64,000 nt of DNA from Sambucus nigra (taxonomy: Eukaryota; Streptophyta; Magnoliopsida; Dipsacales; Adoxaceae), in assembly GCA_949130495.1 (NCBI GenBank), contig OX422211.1, positions 397,973,049-398,037,048 on the forward strand. Reading direction: 5' to 3'. Shown here piece by piece: positions 35,862 through 48,403 of the stretch. Below the pieces are notes generated by a model. That model did no database searches. It saw only the letters and a program-made list of their open reading frames with translations, and was not told the origin of the DNA. Both the position numbers and the translations under genes were made by a program. The first letter of the stretch is position 1, and each line of letters opens with the position of its first letter.

Positions 35862-36059
35862 TTGGTATTAGACAGAGTTTTGTTCTTAGCAAAAAAGATA
35901 TCTTCTGAAGGAAGAGATTGGTATTGGAGAGAGAAATGGGTTATCAAAGTTTCGGTGTTTTGTTTTATTAGGTAGGTTGACTATTCAACATTATTTGGTA
36001 GGCCATTTGCAATGTATATGTTTTGCTGCTCAACTTTAGTAACCCGCTCTTGACACCCG

Positions 36060-36060
<1 letters not shown>
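35862..36060 (-). repeat. right terminal inverted repeat of the MULE
   Basis: Read on the minus strand it starts ACGGGTGTCAAGAGCGGG and follows the left TIR closely. Confidence 0.85.

Positions 36061-36146
<86 letters not shown>
36059..36146. repeat. (TA)n(GA)n compound microsatellite
   Basis: About 62 bases of TA directly abut the MULE's right end, then 26 bases of GA start element X2. Confidence 0.93.
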
Positions 36147-37276
<1,130 letters not shown>

Positions 37277-37479
37277 AAAAATCAAATTGACTTGATTTTT
37301 TTCTGTGGTATCTAAACATTTCAGAGGATCCCTCTAAAAAATCAGCTCAAAATGAAATGTTTTACTATTTTAAAAAATCGGTCAAACATATGTGAGCTTT
37401 AAAAACTGACATATGTTTGACCGATTTTTAAAAATAGCAAACAAATTCATTTTGAGCTGATTTTTTTTTAGAAATTTAC

Positions 37480-37650
37480 ATTTAGGTCCCCTGTTGACAA
37501 ATTTTTTTACATTTAAGGACAGTTTACTATTAGGTCCACTTGTTATGCCACTAGCATGGACTTCTAAAAGAAGAAAATTAGTGGATCTAAGTATTTGAAA
37601 ATTTTCAAAATTTCTATAGTGTTTAAAATTTGTTTGCAAGGGACCTAAGA
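37480..37650. mobile_element. small nested inverted-repeat insertion
   Basis: It interrupts the right half of Y2. The ends TTTAGGTCCCCTGTTGACAA and, read from the other strand, TCTTAGGTCCCTTGCAAACA are inverted repeats. About 170 bp, no coding, exact target duplication not clear. Confidence 0.5.
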
Positions 37651-37929
37651 GTACCTTCCCTTTTTTTTAGGGGTCTCCTGACATGTTTAAATATTGTATA
37701 AAAAACTGAAGTCGAAAAAAGTTATTTTGCTATTTTTTAAAAATATGAAAAAATGTGTCCGCAAGTTAAATCCGCAAGTTACGTCCATATTAGAGTCAGG
37801 CCTATATATACCTTGTTCCAAGACCGGTAGAATATGGGGTTCGAGGGAGAGGAATTACGGAGTTGAGAGGATGCAAGAGAATGGCTATTGACGTACAATA
37901 AGCCATGAGAATGATAGGTGCATCTTCAC

Positions 37930-38451
37930 TGTAATAAAACAGTATATACACATAGCACATACGGGTTTTCGGATTACCTCAAAGGCGGAATGTAACCCGA
38001 TGATCGATGCACGTTGTTTGATACGAGCCGACACCGAATCTGCGAGTTCTTCCTCCGTGTACGCTTCGCGTCTCGTGAAAGTCCGGGTTGGCTACAAGAG
38101 TTGCCCCTTTGAATGTCACGCTCACAAATCCAAGATCCGTTGATGATGGATCAAGAGAGAGAGATGATTTGTGTAGGAGGATTTCTAGAGAGAGAGAGAT
38201 ACCGAAAATATGTATCGTATATTTTCTGTTGTTGTTTGTAATCACCAAATAGGATATCTATATATAACAGATAAGAGTTCCTAAAATCAAGGAGTTAGTT
38301 GGACTCTTCTTATCTGTTATATTTAAGACTCCTCTATTATAATAAATACTTAATTATTATAATAATGATTTATCCAACACTAAATTGGATAATCCATATC
38401 ACGGTGGGCGGATTATGGATCCGGGTACAAAACCCGACCCATATATTAACA
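37930..38451 (-). repeat. 3' LTR of the young copia element
   Basis: Downstream LTR in element orientation. Differs from its partner at the positions aligned as ATACACAT/ATACATAT and GTACGC/GTACGT. A TATATATAG box lies at 38258-38266 on the minus strand. Confidence 0.95.
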
Positions 38452-38467
38452 TCTCCCACTCGCCCAC
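38452..38467 (-). other. polypurine tract of the young copia element
   Basis: On the minus strand GTGGGCGAGTGGGAGA directly precedes the LTR. Confidence 0.75.
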
Positions 38468-39579
38468 ATAAGGCGTGGTCTCTCTAACAAATCTCCAACG
38501 ATCTCTGTCATCACTCGTCTCCTCATACAGGAAAATGTGACGTGCGACCTCACGAGAAAACGTACAGTCTCAGGAGCGTAATCGTTAAGCCATCATCTAA
38601 CTAACGAAGACGCATCACTCGAAGGAATCTCGCATATACCCCGACAGTTTGATTTACACCGAATTTAGCACTCTTAATCCCTCAAGAAAGCAATGCTAGA
38701 TCCCAAATATGTAATGTACTCATGACTAAGCCGTGCACAAAACACAGTAAAGTCGTCCGGACTATGAGTCACATTATCATGGTGTATAATCAAATAGTCT
38801 TCCCTAAGTCCTCATGCCAATTCAATTAGACTTAACCGATTTCCTAGTCGTGCCCCTTTAGACGGAATCAACCCTCGTCCTAGGTAAACACGCTAAAGTA
38901 GCGTCATCAAGTCCTCTCTTCATGACATAGTCTTAGCTCGACAAAAGGCATATCGTTGGATTATAATAATCCATGTGGCTCACACAGCGATGAAGCAGGG
39001 ATTCATTCATCGCTCCCACTATTGGTCGGCAAAGCACATACAGTATGAAATGTATGCTATGGAGTCATCCCGTTGAAAAGGGTATGTCACTTTTGAAATA
39101 AAAGGACGCCATACGAATCTTAGTCTAGTCGCTATCTAGCGCCTAACCTGAGTTTCAGCCCAGTCACTCACATAGTGCCTGCCTGAAATCTCACATTCGG
39201 CTAAAAACAGGCTACATAGAGTTATGGAGATACTCTATGATCGACCTAAAAGTATAAATAAGGTCTCATCTTAGTACTCAACTAAGGCGACATATAGCAG
39301 AATCTGCACAATCGTATATATCCTGCTCGCCTTTCAGGCGCCAAGGATATAAATGTCTCAGCTCGCTTTCAAAGCACCACAGACATAAATGTCTCATCTT
39401 GCTCGCTGTCTAAGCGCCAAGGTGAATCACTCGTGTGAGAGAGTCGATTCAAGCCCGGTGACATATCTATAAGATGTGTACATAGTGATAACAATTCATT
39501 TAATTTAACAAATAAAAGAAATGAATATTATATCCAATAAATAATAATAATGTCAATAAACAATATGGTGTCATACATA

Positions 39580-42500
39580 TCAAATCCTACGTAGTCCCAT
39601 ACTCCTAACATGTGAAAGGAAAACATCTCGAGCAATGGGCTTGGTTAATGGATCAGCCACCATACAACCTGTGGAGATATGTTTCAAGACAACCTCCTCT
39701 TGCGCAACCATGTCTCTAATGTAATGATAACGAATGCCAATGTGCTTAGACTTCCCATGATACTTTGGATCCTTTGCATAAGCTAGAGCTGACGTGATAT
39801 CACAATAGACAAGCACAGGCTCAGCTGCATGATCTGAAATGCCTAGCCTTTGAAAGAATCTCCTTAGCCAAACAGCTTCCTGAATAGCTGCCGAGCATGC
39901 CACGTATTTCGATTCCATTGTGGATAGAGCAATACACGTTTGCTTCTTACTGCACCAAGTGACAGCTCCACCTCCAAGAATGAACGTATATCCCGAAGTG
40001 GATTTCCTTCCATCTTTGTCACTAGCCCAATCAGCATCGCTGTAGCCTCTAAGTCTCAAGTCCCCTTCATGATAACATAGGACGAGATCAGCAGTCCCAC
40101 GAAGGTATCGAAAAATCCTCTTCACTGCTTGCCAGTGTTTGTGGCCTGGGTTACTCTGATAACGACTAACTATACCAACTGCATAGCAGATATCTGGACG
40201 CGTACACAACATAGCGTACATCAGACTCCCTATGGCCTGTGCATATGGCACTTTAGACATTTGATTCTTTTCTTCATCAGTTCTTGGACAATCATCTAGG
40301 CTCAATGTACACCCTTTCTCCATTGGAGTGTCTATGGGTTTAGAGTTATGCATGCGAAACCTTTCCAGAATCTTCTTTACGTAAGTCTCCTGAGACAAAC
40401 AGAGAAGCTTCTTAGATCGATCTCTCACGATCTTAACCCCCAGCACATAATTTGCTTCACCCATGTCCTTCATCTCAAAAGTAGAGGACAGCCACTCTTT
40501 AGTGGCGACAATGGAGTCCAGGTCATTCCCAGCTAACAAAATGTCGTCGACATACAATGAAAGGATAAGAACACTTTTCTTGGATCGTTTAAGATATACG
40601 CAGTGATCTTCTTCAATCATCTCAAAACCAACAGAGGTAATGGCATGATGAAATCGGAAATACCACTGCCTTGACGATTGCTTGAGGCCATATATAGAAC
40701 GTTTTAGGCGGTAGACTTTGCGCTCTTGTCCTTTGGATACAAAACCCACAGGTTGTTCCATATAGATCTCTTCGTCAAGTTCTCCATTGAGAAAAGCAGT
40801 CTTAACATCCATCTGAAATAGTTCTAAATTCATTTGCGCGACAATAGCTAGGATAAGGCGGATAGAGGCAAACCTCACCACTGGGGAGAATGTCTCTTCG
40901 TAGTCTACACCCTCTCGTTGGGTATAGCCTTTCGCCACAAGGCGTGCCTTATACTTGTCAATTGAACCATCCGCTTTGCGCTTGACCTTTAGAACCCATT
41001 TGTTCCCAATAGTCTTGCGCCCGGGTGGAAGGTCAACTAACTCCCAGACTTTATTTTTAGCCATGGAGCTCAATTCTTCCTGTATAGCAACCATCCACTC
41101 ATCCTTAGCACTTGAGGAAAGAACTTCTGCAAAAGAAGTTGGCTCTTCCTCATCTAAAGCAATGCTTAGGAAAGTATTCCCCTCAATCTCAAAATGACGA
41201 CGTGGAATGTTTCCTCGCTTACTACGGCGAACCTGAGAATCGTGAGTATCTAGTGGTGGTGCACTCACACTATCTGGAATGCTCCCACTAGGCTGAAGAC
41301 CACTACTATCTTCAGCGATTACAGGAGGAGGAACTAATCCCCCAGCCTCGCCTGAAGATGGTAAAGTGTTTTCAGTATCCTCTAACTCATAGAGTTCAAG
41401 ATCCTCTTTTGTATTGCTTGTGCTAGGGAAATCCTTTTCTAAGAATTCGACATCACGTGACTCTATTTCAGTCATTCCTCCATCAGGGTGTTCACCGTAC
41501 ATAACGTAGCCTTTTGAGCTCTCAGAATATCTTATAAAGATATGCTTTCGAGCTCTAGGGCCTAACTTCCCGAAATTATGAGAAGTTGTGTGAACATAGC
41601 CTGCCGAACCCCAAGGGCGCAAGTGATCCAAATTGGGTCTTTCGCCTCTCCATAGTTCATAAGGTGTGGAGGAAACTGACTGAGAAGGCACTCTATTCAG
41701 TATGTAGGCAGCAGTCAAAAGAGCATCCCCCCAGAAGGATATTGGGAGGTTGGCCTGCGCCATCATAGATCTAGTCATATCTAGAAGAGTTTTATTCCTT
41801 CTCTCTGCAACACCATTTTGTTGTGGAGTGTGAGGGATAGTTAATTGTCTGCGTATCCCCTTTTCTTCACACGTTTCTTTGAACTGATCAGATAAGTATT
41901 CGCGTCCTCTGTCAGTACGAAAAGTTTTTAACCTCTTCGATTGCTGATTCTCAACCTCTGCTATATAGCGTTTGAAACAATCCAAAGCTTCATAGCGGTG
42001 AGCGATCAGGTAGACATGTCCAAATCGCGTATAGTCATCAATAAACGTAAGAAAATAAGAGGCGCCATGACGTGCCTTAACGCTCATAGGTCCACATATG
42101 TCTGAGTGTACTAGTTCTAGAGGTTGATTAGCTCGTAAAGCCTTACCAAAAGGCTTTCTACAGGCTTTTCCTGCCAAACAAGGCTCACATATAGGTAGGT
42201 CGACCTTAGCGAGTGAGCCTAAAAGGCCTTCTCTAGCTAATCGGGCCATCCTATCTTTTCCTATATGCCCAAGTCTAACATGCCAAGTAACTGAATCAAC
42301 ATTAACATTTGCAATATATGATAATGAAGTTGAAGAAACAGAATCAAATAAATCTATTTTAAACAAATTATTCCATAAAGATCCATGTCCACAAATAATA
42401 TTATCCAAAATAATATTCAAACCACTACTATTAAAACTGAAAGAAAAACCATAGTCTGATAAAGCTAAAACTGAAAGTAAATTATGCTTTATTCCAGGCA

Positions 42501-43668
42501 CATAGAGCACATCACGAAGAAGTAGCTTGGTCCCAGTGCTAAGGTGGAGTTCGTACGAACCGACTCCTACAGCATCTTCACGAGCACCATTTCCCATGTA
42601 GACACTCTGAGTACCGGCTGGAATACGGCGATAATCTACAAATCCTCCTCTATCCCTTGTCACATGTTTTGTTGCTCCTGTATCTACAATCCACATAGGA
42701 ATAGAATGAGCAACTAATACATGAGAACATACACAAATATGGAGAGGTGAATTTAAAGAGGAAAGGAAAGAGGATACCTTCTTTGGCTCAGTGCAATCAC
42801 GAGCAAAGTGACCCTTATTTCCACAGTTGTAGCACTTGACTTTGGAAATATCTTTCTTCCCACCACGCTTTCCTCTTTTGGCTTTTGTTATCTTTTTCCC
42901 TTTAGGGCCATTTGCCCCAGCCTGCTTAGTCTGCTTTCCATTTCCATTTTGCCTGGGCCTATTTCCCTGACGTCTGCCACTCTGGGCGACAAGGACAGCA
43001 GCACGATTCGCCTCTTGGCGCTCCGCCTCAAGCTCAACATGACGAGATATGTCAGAAAAATTCTTAATACTGTCATTGTGAGTCATTATTTGTTTCATGT
43101 GCACCCATGAATCAGGAAGGGAGCGGATAACAGCCTGAACCTGTTGCTCGTCAGAGAGAATGTGATCAGCTTCCTTAAGCTCACGAATCAAGGTGGACAT
43201 CACTCGAAGATGCTCAGTCATCGTGTGCTTATTATCCTTACGATAAGTTTCGAACTTCAAAACAAGACCCCTAAGTCTCGTAGTGGACGTACCACCGAAG
43301 TCGAATCGAAGCTGATCCCACAGTTCCTTAACTGTCTTGAAGTGATCGTAATGCCCAATAAGGTCATCGTGCATATGGCTTAGCATAGTAAAGCGGGCAG
43401 CTCGATCCTTATTCACCCAAGCCTGGTAAGCCTCATGCTCACGCCGGCTGGCGGCAGTACTACTCCCAACTGGTTTAGTCATAACAGTGGTGAGACAATC
43501 AAGCAACTCATGCTGATTGAGTAGATATTGGATCTTACGGTGCCATATGTTGTAGTTGTTACCAGTTAGCTTATCTTCTTTAGTCATAGCGGCGATTACG
43601 TTATTGCTTGCCATTACTACATGAAAAATGCGCAAAAGATTGACATTAATATTATTATTAAAACACAT
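39580..43668 (-). CDS. Ty1/copia gag-pol polyprotein
   Basis: One open frame of 1362 codons; the first ATG is at 43668, and a second at codon 19 (MASNNVIAAM) better fits a gag N-terminus. Order: gag (about 35-230), knuckle CYNCGNKGHFARDC (about 280), protease WIVDTGATKHV (about 327), pre-integrase zinc region WHVRLGHIG..CEPCLAGK (about 470-505), integrase with HSDICGP, FRTDRGREY and TPQQNGVAERRN, reverse transcriptase with QMDVKTAFLNGELDEEIYMEQP and YVDDILLAGND, then RNase H starting GYSDADWASDKDGRKS. Integrase before reverse transcriptase is the copia order. Two RNase H positions are unusual: the family's A/SEYxA is SKYVA (Lys codon 39907-39909) and HIDIRYH is HIGIRYH (Gly codon 39736-39738). 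Both normally carry acidic catalytic residues, so the enzyme may be impaired although the frame is intact. Confidence 0.96.
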   Translation of the reverse strand: MCFNNNINVNLLRIFHVVMASNNVIAAMTKEDKLTGNNYNIWHRKIQYLLNQHELLDCLTTVMTKPVGSSTAASRREHEAYQAWVNKDRAARFTMLSHMHDDLIGHYDHFKTVKELWDQLRFDFGGTSTTRLRGLVLKFETYRKDNKHTMTEHLRVMSTLIRELKEADHILSDEQQVQAVIRSLPDSWVHMKQIMTHNDSIKNFSDISRHVELEAERQEANRAAVLVAQSGRRQGNRPRQNGNGKQTKQAGANGPKGKKITKAKRGKRGGKKDISKVKCYNCGNKGHFARDCTEPKKVSSFLSSLNSPLHICVCSHVLVAHSIPMWIVDTGATKHVTRDRGGFVDYRRIPAGTQSVYMGNGAREDAVGVGSYELHLSTGTKLLLRDVLYVPGIKHNLLSVLALSDYGFSFSFNSSGLNIILDNIICGHGSLWNNLFKIDLFDSVSSTSLSYIANVNVDSVTWHVRLGHIGKDRMARLAREGLLGSLAKVDLPICEPCLAGKACRKPFGKALRANQPLELVHSDICGPMSVKARHGASYFLTFIDDYTRFGHVYLIAHRYEALDCFKRYIAEVENQQSKRLKTFRTDRGREYLSDQFKETCEEKGIRRQLTIPHTPQQNGVAERRNKTLLDMTRSMMAQANLPISFWGDALLTAAYILNRVPSQSVSSTPYELWRGERPNLDHLRPWGSAGYVHTTSHNFGKLGPRARKHIFIRYSESSKGYVMYGEHPDGGMTEIESRDVEFLEKDFPSTSNTKEDLELYELEDTENTLPSSGEAGGLVPPPVIAEDSSGLQPSGSIPDSVSAPPLDTHDSQVRRSKRGNIPRRHFEIEGNTFLSIALDEEEPTSFAEVLSSSAKDEWMVAIQEELSSMAKNKVWELVDLPPGRKTIGNKWVLKVKRKADGSIDKYKARLVAKGYTQREGVDYEETFSPVVRFASIRLILAIVAQMNLELFQMDVKTAFLNGELDEEIYMEQPVGFVSKGQERKVYRLKRSIYGLKQSSRQWYFRFHHAITSVGFEMIEEDHCVYLKRSKKSVLILSLYVDDILLAGNDLDSIVATKEWLSSTFEMKDMGEANYVLGVKIVRDRSKKLLCLSQETYVKKILERFRMHNSKPIDTPMEKGCTLSLDDCPRTDEEKNQMSKVPYAQAIGSLMYAMLCTRPDICYAVGIVSRYQSNPGHKHWQAVKRIFRYLRGTADLVLCYHEGDLRLRGYSDADWASDKDGRKSTSGYTFILGGGAVTWCSKKQTCIALSTMESKYVACSAAIQEAVWLRRFFQRLGISDHAAEPVLVYCDITSALAYAKDPKYHGKSKHIGIRYHYIRDMVAQEEVVLKHISTGCMVADPLTKPIARDVFLSHVRSMGLRRI

Positions 43669-45283
43669 CTTTTTAATTTGTTCTAAAATCCAATTAGAAA
43701 ATATTTTCTTCTCTTACATATTAAAATCGAAAGTTTGCAAAGCTCGCAGTCATCTCCTAATATTGTAAAATTAGAGCATATTTTCTAATTGATTTTTAAA
43801 CAAATTTTATCCGATTAATGAACACATCTATTAATCATTTACATCCATTCATCATAATTTAAAATCACGGCAGATAAACAAATTATGATAACCAGTTTTG
43901 TGCCATACAACAATAAATGCGCAGGGTCCCACATAGTCCCCTTAATTAACAGTTTAGAGCTTGTGCTAAGATAATTCCTATGTATTGTTGTGCATTCAGA
44001 AATCATCCCCTTACACGTGGCTTAAAAAACCTCTCATTCTCACCAATACATCAATAAAAGGAGAAGAAGCCTATACATAATATCTACTGAAAGCCGGGCG
44101 GGGTATGTCCGATTGCACATATACATAGGAACAACCTTAAAACAGGAATTAAACAGGCAAACACTAGCTCATTCAACTGTTAATTTTCAGAATTGTCCAT
44201 TTAATCATGCAAAACACATAACCTAGGCCTTTAAATGGACAATTATTGCTACACTCACCAACTTAGGGAGCGAGCATGGTCAAACATAACTATTGTGTTA
44301 ACTACGCAAGTTATCAAGACAATAATCATTAAATAAAAGCATAAAAATCCATTAAATACTAAATTAAATGGACCACCAAAAATACATTAATTTTTTCAAA
44401 ATTTCAAAATGCTCAGAAAATATTAATTTTCCATCCACTAAGTCAGAAAAAAATTTCTGTAATTTTCTGCAATTTTCGGTAATTTTTAGACATTATTTAA
44501 GTGTCAAAAAATTACAATAAATCATTTTTATAATAGCACAGCAGTAAAAAATATTTTGACAACATGGAAAAATTTCTTTCGGCCTACTAAATCCAAATAT
44601 ATTTTTTCCAGATTTTTATCGCATCGTTAAGGCCCTCAAAAAATTATTTAAAATTAAAATAATTAAAAAATACTATTTACTGTGGGCCAAAAAATACACA
44701 AAAAATATTTTTTTGGATTCTACTTCAAAAAACCGAGCCCCCACGCGCCAGGCCCAGCCCCACCCCACGACTTGGTTTGGGTACAGTTTGGTACAAAACC
44801 GAGAGTATAATTACAAAAAAAAAAAAAAAAAAAAAAATACTGTTCATCGTCTTCTTAAAACAGAAAAATTTCCAGATTTCGCGATTTCATGGAGCCATGT
44901 TCAGAGGGTCATAACTTGCTCATTTTTAATCCAAAATTAACAAATAATATATGGTTGGAAAGCCCTCGCGACGTAGAACAATTATGTAAAAGAAAAACAG
45001 ATTTTCATCGTCGTTTGATCCACTGTTTTTGGCCTCAAAGTTGGGGAAAAAAAAATTCGGAACAACTTCAAATTGAAATTAGGGTTTCGATTTTCTCTCA
45101 ATCCGTTCAACGAAAATTAATGAAATTTCGCGTACGAGTTCTTTATTAACACAGAAACAAAACCTTATAAAAATTTTGGATTATTACGCGCTCAATTTAA
45201 AACGAATTTAAATTGGTATTAATGGAGTTTATGTACAAAAAAAATAATCCGACGAATAATCCGGCGATCAAACAAATTAAAAA

Positions 45284-45295
45284 GCTCTGATACCA
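45284..45295 (-). other. primer-binding site, initiator tRNA-Met
   Basis: On the minus strand TGGTATCAGAGC, a full match to the common plant copia site, one base inside the LTR. Confidence 0.93.
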
Positions 45296-45296
45296 A

Positions 45297-45818
45297 TGTA
45301 ATAAAACAGTATATACATATAGCACATACGGGTTTTCGGATTACCTCAAAGGCGGAATGTAACCCGATGATCGATGCACGTTGTTTGATACGAGCCGACA
45401 CCGAATCTGCGAGTTCTTCCTCCGTGTACGTTTCGCGTCTCGTGAAAGTCCGGGTTGGCTACAAGAGTTGCCCCTTTGAATGTCACGCTCACAAATCCAA
45501 GATCCGTTGATGATGGATCAAGAGAGAGAGATGATTTGTGTAGGAGGATTTCTAGAGAGAGAGAGATACCGAAAATATGTATCGTATATTTTCTGTTGTT
45601 GTTTGTAATCACCAAATAGGATATCTATATATAACAGATAAGAGTTCCTAAAATCAAGGAGTTAGTTGGACTCTTCTTATCTGTTATATTTAAGACTCCT
45701 CTATTATAATAAATACTTAATTATTATAATAATGATTTATCCAACACTAAATTGGATAATCCATATCACGGTGGGCGGATTATGGATCCGGGTACAAAAC
45801 CCGACCCATATATTAACA
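45297..45818 (-). repeat. 5' LTR of the young copia element
   Basis: Upstream LTR in element orientation, 522 bp. A TATATATAG box at 45625-45633 on the minus strand is the likely TATA element. Confidence 0.95.
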
Positions 45819-45823
45819 TTCAC

Positions 45824-47098
45824 AAACAGGGTTATGTGCATGAATGCAGTTGCCATTGCTTTGTTAAGGTTTAGGATACTGTCTTTGAGGGTTTTGTCTA
45901 CTACCACTGTTATTGTCCCTACACAGGCCCTAAGCACCTATACGTCGTAAAATAATGATGTTCTTCTTGTCTAATAACTAGATTTAAGGTTGTTTTTCAA
46001 AAATTATTAATTTTAACATGATATAGGAGGTGTTTGGGTAGCAAGACCTGTATCACCAGATTACGTGTGGCTTCTATGTAACGTGTTCATGCTCGAATTT
46101 GGATAACAACTAATTACACGAATGAAGCTTAACTAATTACTAAACATAGAGAATGTATGGAGAACTTCAAGCTACTGAAGATGCAAGAATGAGTAACTAG
46201 GAGTTAAGACAGTTTCATAGGGACAACTAGATTTCATTTGTGGGTTGTTTTAATTCATCTACAATTAAACAACCAACCTCCCTCCATTGATAATAAAGCA
46301 TATTTGTTGATTTATGTGGACATTAGTTGTAGGCTCGATGGTTCACATAGTGTTTATACTAAAATTGAATAGATATAATGTCGTCTAGATGGCTATGAGT
46401 TAGGAATAAAACTTAGGCATTAGTTTTTGTGTGTACGAGAGAGAGACCGAGGGGTGGGGAGAGTGCGTGTGTTTGATGGTTAGGTAAAATTTTATATAGT
46501 GGTTGACTGAAATTTAATGACAGACAGGCAGGTTGAAAGAAGTACAAATAAAAGAAAGAGCGAGGATCCTCCATTCAATACAAAAAAAATAGAAAAAAAA
46601 TAACAAGAAAATTTGAGAGTAACTTTTAAACAGTAAGGGTGAATATATGTGACAAAAGAATAATAGTTCGATTGTGATATTCAAAATGTTATATAGTGAT
46701 TTCCTTGCAAATATCATGATCTAAATCCATTGATAGAAAATCATGTAGTTGACCGAATTAAGATAACAAATATGTAACAGAAATTGATCTATGAATAACT
46801 ATTTATCAATATAACCTGGACAAACATTGTGCTCATACTTAGTTATCAATATACACTATTTATAAAAACAGTGCAGATTTTGGCCCAAACATTCAACAAA
46901 TTCAAACCCAATGATGAATGGAAGCTATAAATCGATATGGAAGGTTTTTGGAGTTTTATATGATAGGAGATTTAAAGTTTCACGATTTTATTTACCGTGA
47001 TTGAAGATTCAAATGCATGGATTGGAATTAGCAGTTTCAAAATAGCCACAAACTGTTTGGAATATTTTGGATCTTGCACCTAATATTTTTAACATGAA
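45824..47098. other. unassigned sequence between the young copia and the first L1
   Basis: The first part (45824-45950) continues the flank at 37804-37929. Reading plus gives MNAVAIALLRFRILSLRVLS, hydrophobic and open, but with a stop close upstream. I recognise no family. The rest is AT-rich with no gene. Confidence 0.4.
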
Positions 47099-48360
47099 AT
47101 GACGACCATAGGGAAGACCTTTCTACAAGCATCCACAGTCCATCCATGTTTGTTCTCTCCCATTTTTGTTTCGGTGGATAGGTCTCACAGGGCTGACCTG
47201 GGTGTTGATGAAGACTCTTGTTTATCTCGGGTGGTCTTTTTTCGGAGAGCTCTAGTGGGACGGGTGGGAACTGAAGACTCTTTGCAGCCGTCTTTAGAAA
47301 AGATGAAGTCTTGGGTTCAGCAACATTGGAAAGCTATAGGAGGTATTGTTACTCGATTATTGAACTCTTCCACCTTCTGCTTTGTTTTCTCTTCGGAGAA
47401 AGAAGATGAGAGGATTCTTAAAACTAAGGCCTGGTTTGTTTATGGTTCACCGATGTGTCTGGATAAGTGGCACGCTCTGGGGTGCAGTAGTAAATCCATT
47501 CATCGGTCGAGTTACTGTTGGATTCCAGTAGTTGATCTTCCTCTCCATCTCTGGGGAGAGGAAGTTTTTCAAGCTATATGCAATTTATATGGAGCATTTC
47601 TAAATGTAGATGAGGTTACTTATGCGGGGAAGGAACTCAGGTGGGATAGAATAAGGGTTAACGGGGACTTTAACATTCCTAAAGATGTCACAGTCCAGGC
47701 TAGTGGGTGGGTTTTTAAGTTACCCATTTGGGTGGAAGAAATGAGTTCTTGTTACTTTGGAGAGAAGACGAGCAGGTATGGAAGGGGGAGAGTGCATGGT
47801 GCAATGCCAGTGGTTCCCAGGGGTGAGATCGCCTCTAATGGTAAGGTTTTAGTTAACAAAAAGGTTGCTGGTGGGAGACTCAACGTGTCAACTGTGTTGG
47901 GAAAGAAGGCGATGGTGATTGCCTTACCTCCAGGTAGCAAACCCATAGGCGGGACTTCCACAGTCAGTGGGACGAAGTCTATCACCGTAGCGGCTGCCAG
48001 AGGAGGAGTCCCATCGCTCGACAACTGTTCGGGCAATGCAAGAGAGGTTGGGGGGGTTTGCATGGAGGCTAGTTTATCGGACTTTGGTTTAGGGGTGACT
48101 GTAGACTCTGGGGAGGGTCGGAGTGTTGAGACGACCATTGAAGACGGAGTTGGTCCTCTATCCCATGCAGTAGTTTAGAGTGGGGAGAGTCTTCCAGCAG
48201 AGAGTAGCTTAAGAGATGACACGGCTTGTCCCGAGGTTGATAGCAGGTATGTACATGGTTATGGCAGGGTGGGAGTTTCGATAACCTCTGTGTCAGGTTT
48301 GTTGTGTGAGCAGAGGGCTAGTAGCAGCATAAAGGCAGTGGATAGTGAGGTGACTTTTGA
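47099..48360 (+). pseudogene. L1 ORF1, DUF4283-type RNA-binding protein (N-terminal part)
   Basis: A 359-codon open frame, then after one TAG (48176) the same frame runs on to about 48360, where a repeat insertion cuts it. It contains the DUF4283 pattern of plant LINE ORF1: SSTFCFVFSSEKEDERIL, a YGSPMCLDKW block, VDLPLHLWGEEVF and ICNLYGAFLNVDEVT, then a strand ending ELRWDRIRV. Such proteins coat LINE RNA. The region after residue 230 is low-complexity and polar. The start is arbitrary: it is the first ATG in frame, and the real N-terminus may be missing. No zinc knuckle is seen before the break. Confidence 0.75.
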
Positions 48361-48403
48361 AAAAAGAGCACTGCTACAGTACCCGGCCCTAGTACATACT
48401 CAG

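Larger units (their letters stand above)
22304..36060 (-). mobile_element. Mutator-like element (MULE) with FAR1-like transposase, split by a Tekay-type element
   Basis: Inverted repeats of about 180 bp form the ends: left 22315-22497 and right 35862-36060, both starting ACGGGTGTCA and sharing GGTTACTAAAGTTGAG, GCAAAACATATAC, CTACCAAATA, GTTGAATA and CCCATTTCTCTCTC. Subtracting the 10.85-kb retrotransposon leaves about 2.9 kb, which carries a FAR1-like MULE transposase pseudogene on the minus strand. On the left, GGGTGTCAATAAC is doubled in tandem (22304-22329). The right end abuts a TA microsatellite, and I cannot define a 9-bp target duplication. Long TIRs plus a FAR1-type transposase point to the Jittery/FAR1-like MULE group. 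Confidence 0.85.
37930..45818 (-). mobile_element. young full-length Ty1/copia retrotransposon
   Basis: LTRs of 522 bp each (37930-38451 and 45297-45818) with a TTCAC duplication outside (37925-37929, 45819-45823). In the element's orientation (minus strand) they run TGTTAATATA..TTTATTACA. I noticed two differences between them. Primer site, long leader (43669-45283), a 1362-codon gag-pol frame, a 1.1-kb 3' stretch (38468-39579) and a purine tract are in order. The leader holds an A25-like run at 44813-44837. The 3' stretch has a short imperfect tandem (about 39329-39420, CGCCTTTCAGGCGCCAAGGA / CGCTGTCTAAGCGCCAAGG). Confidence 0.96.

Noticed and set aside
47099..48178. 359-codon frame as a host protein
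   Set aside because: The DUF4283 pattern followed downstream by LINE endonuclease and reverse transcriptase makes it L1 ORF1.
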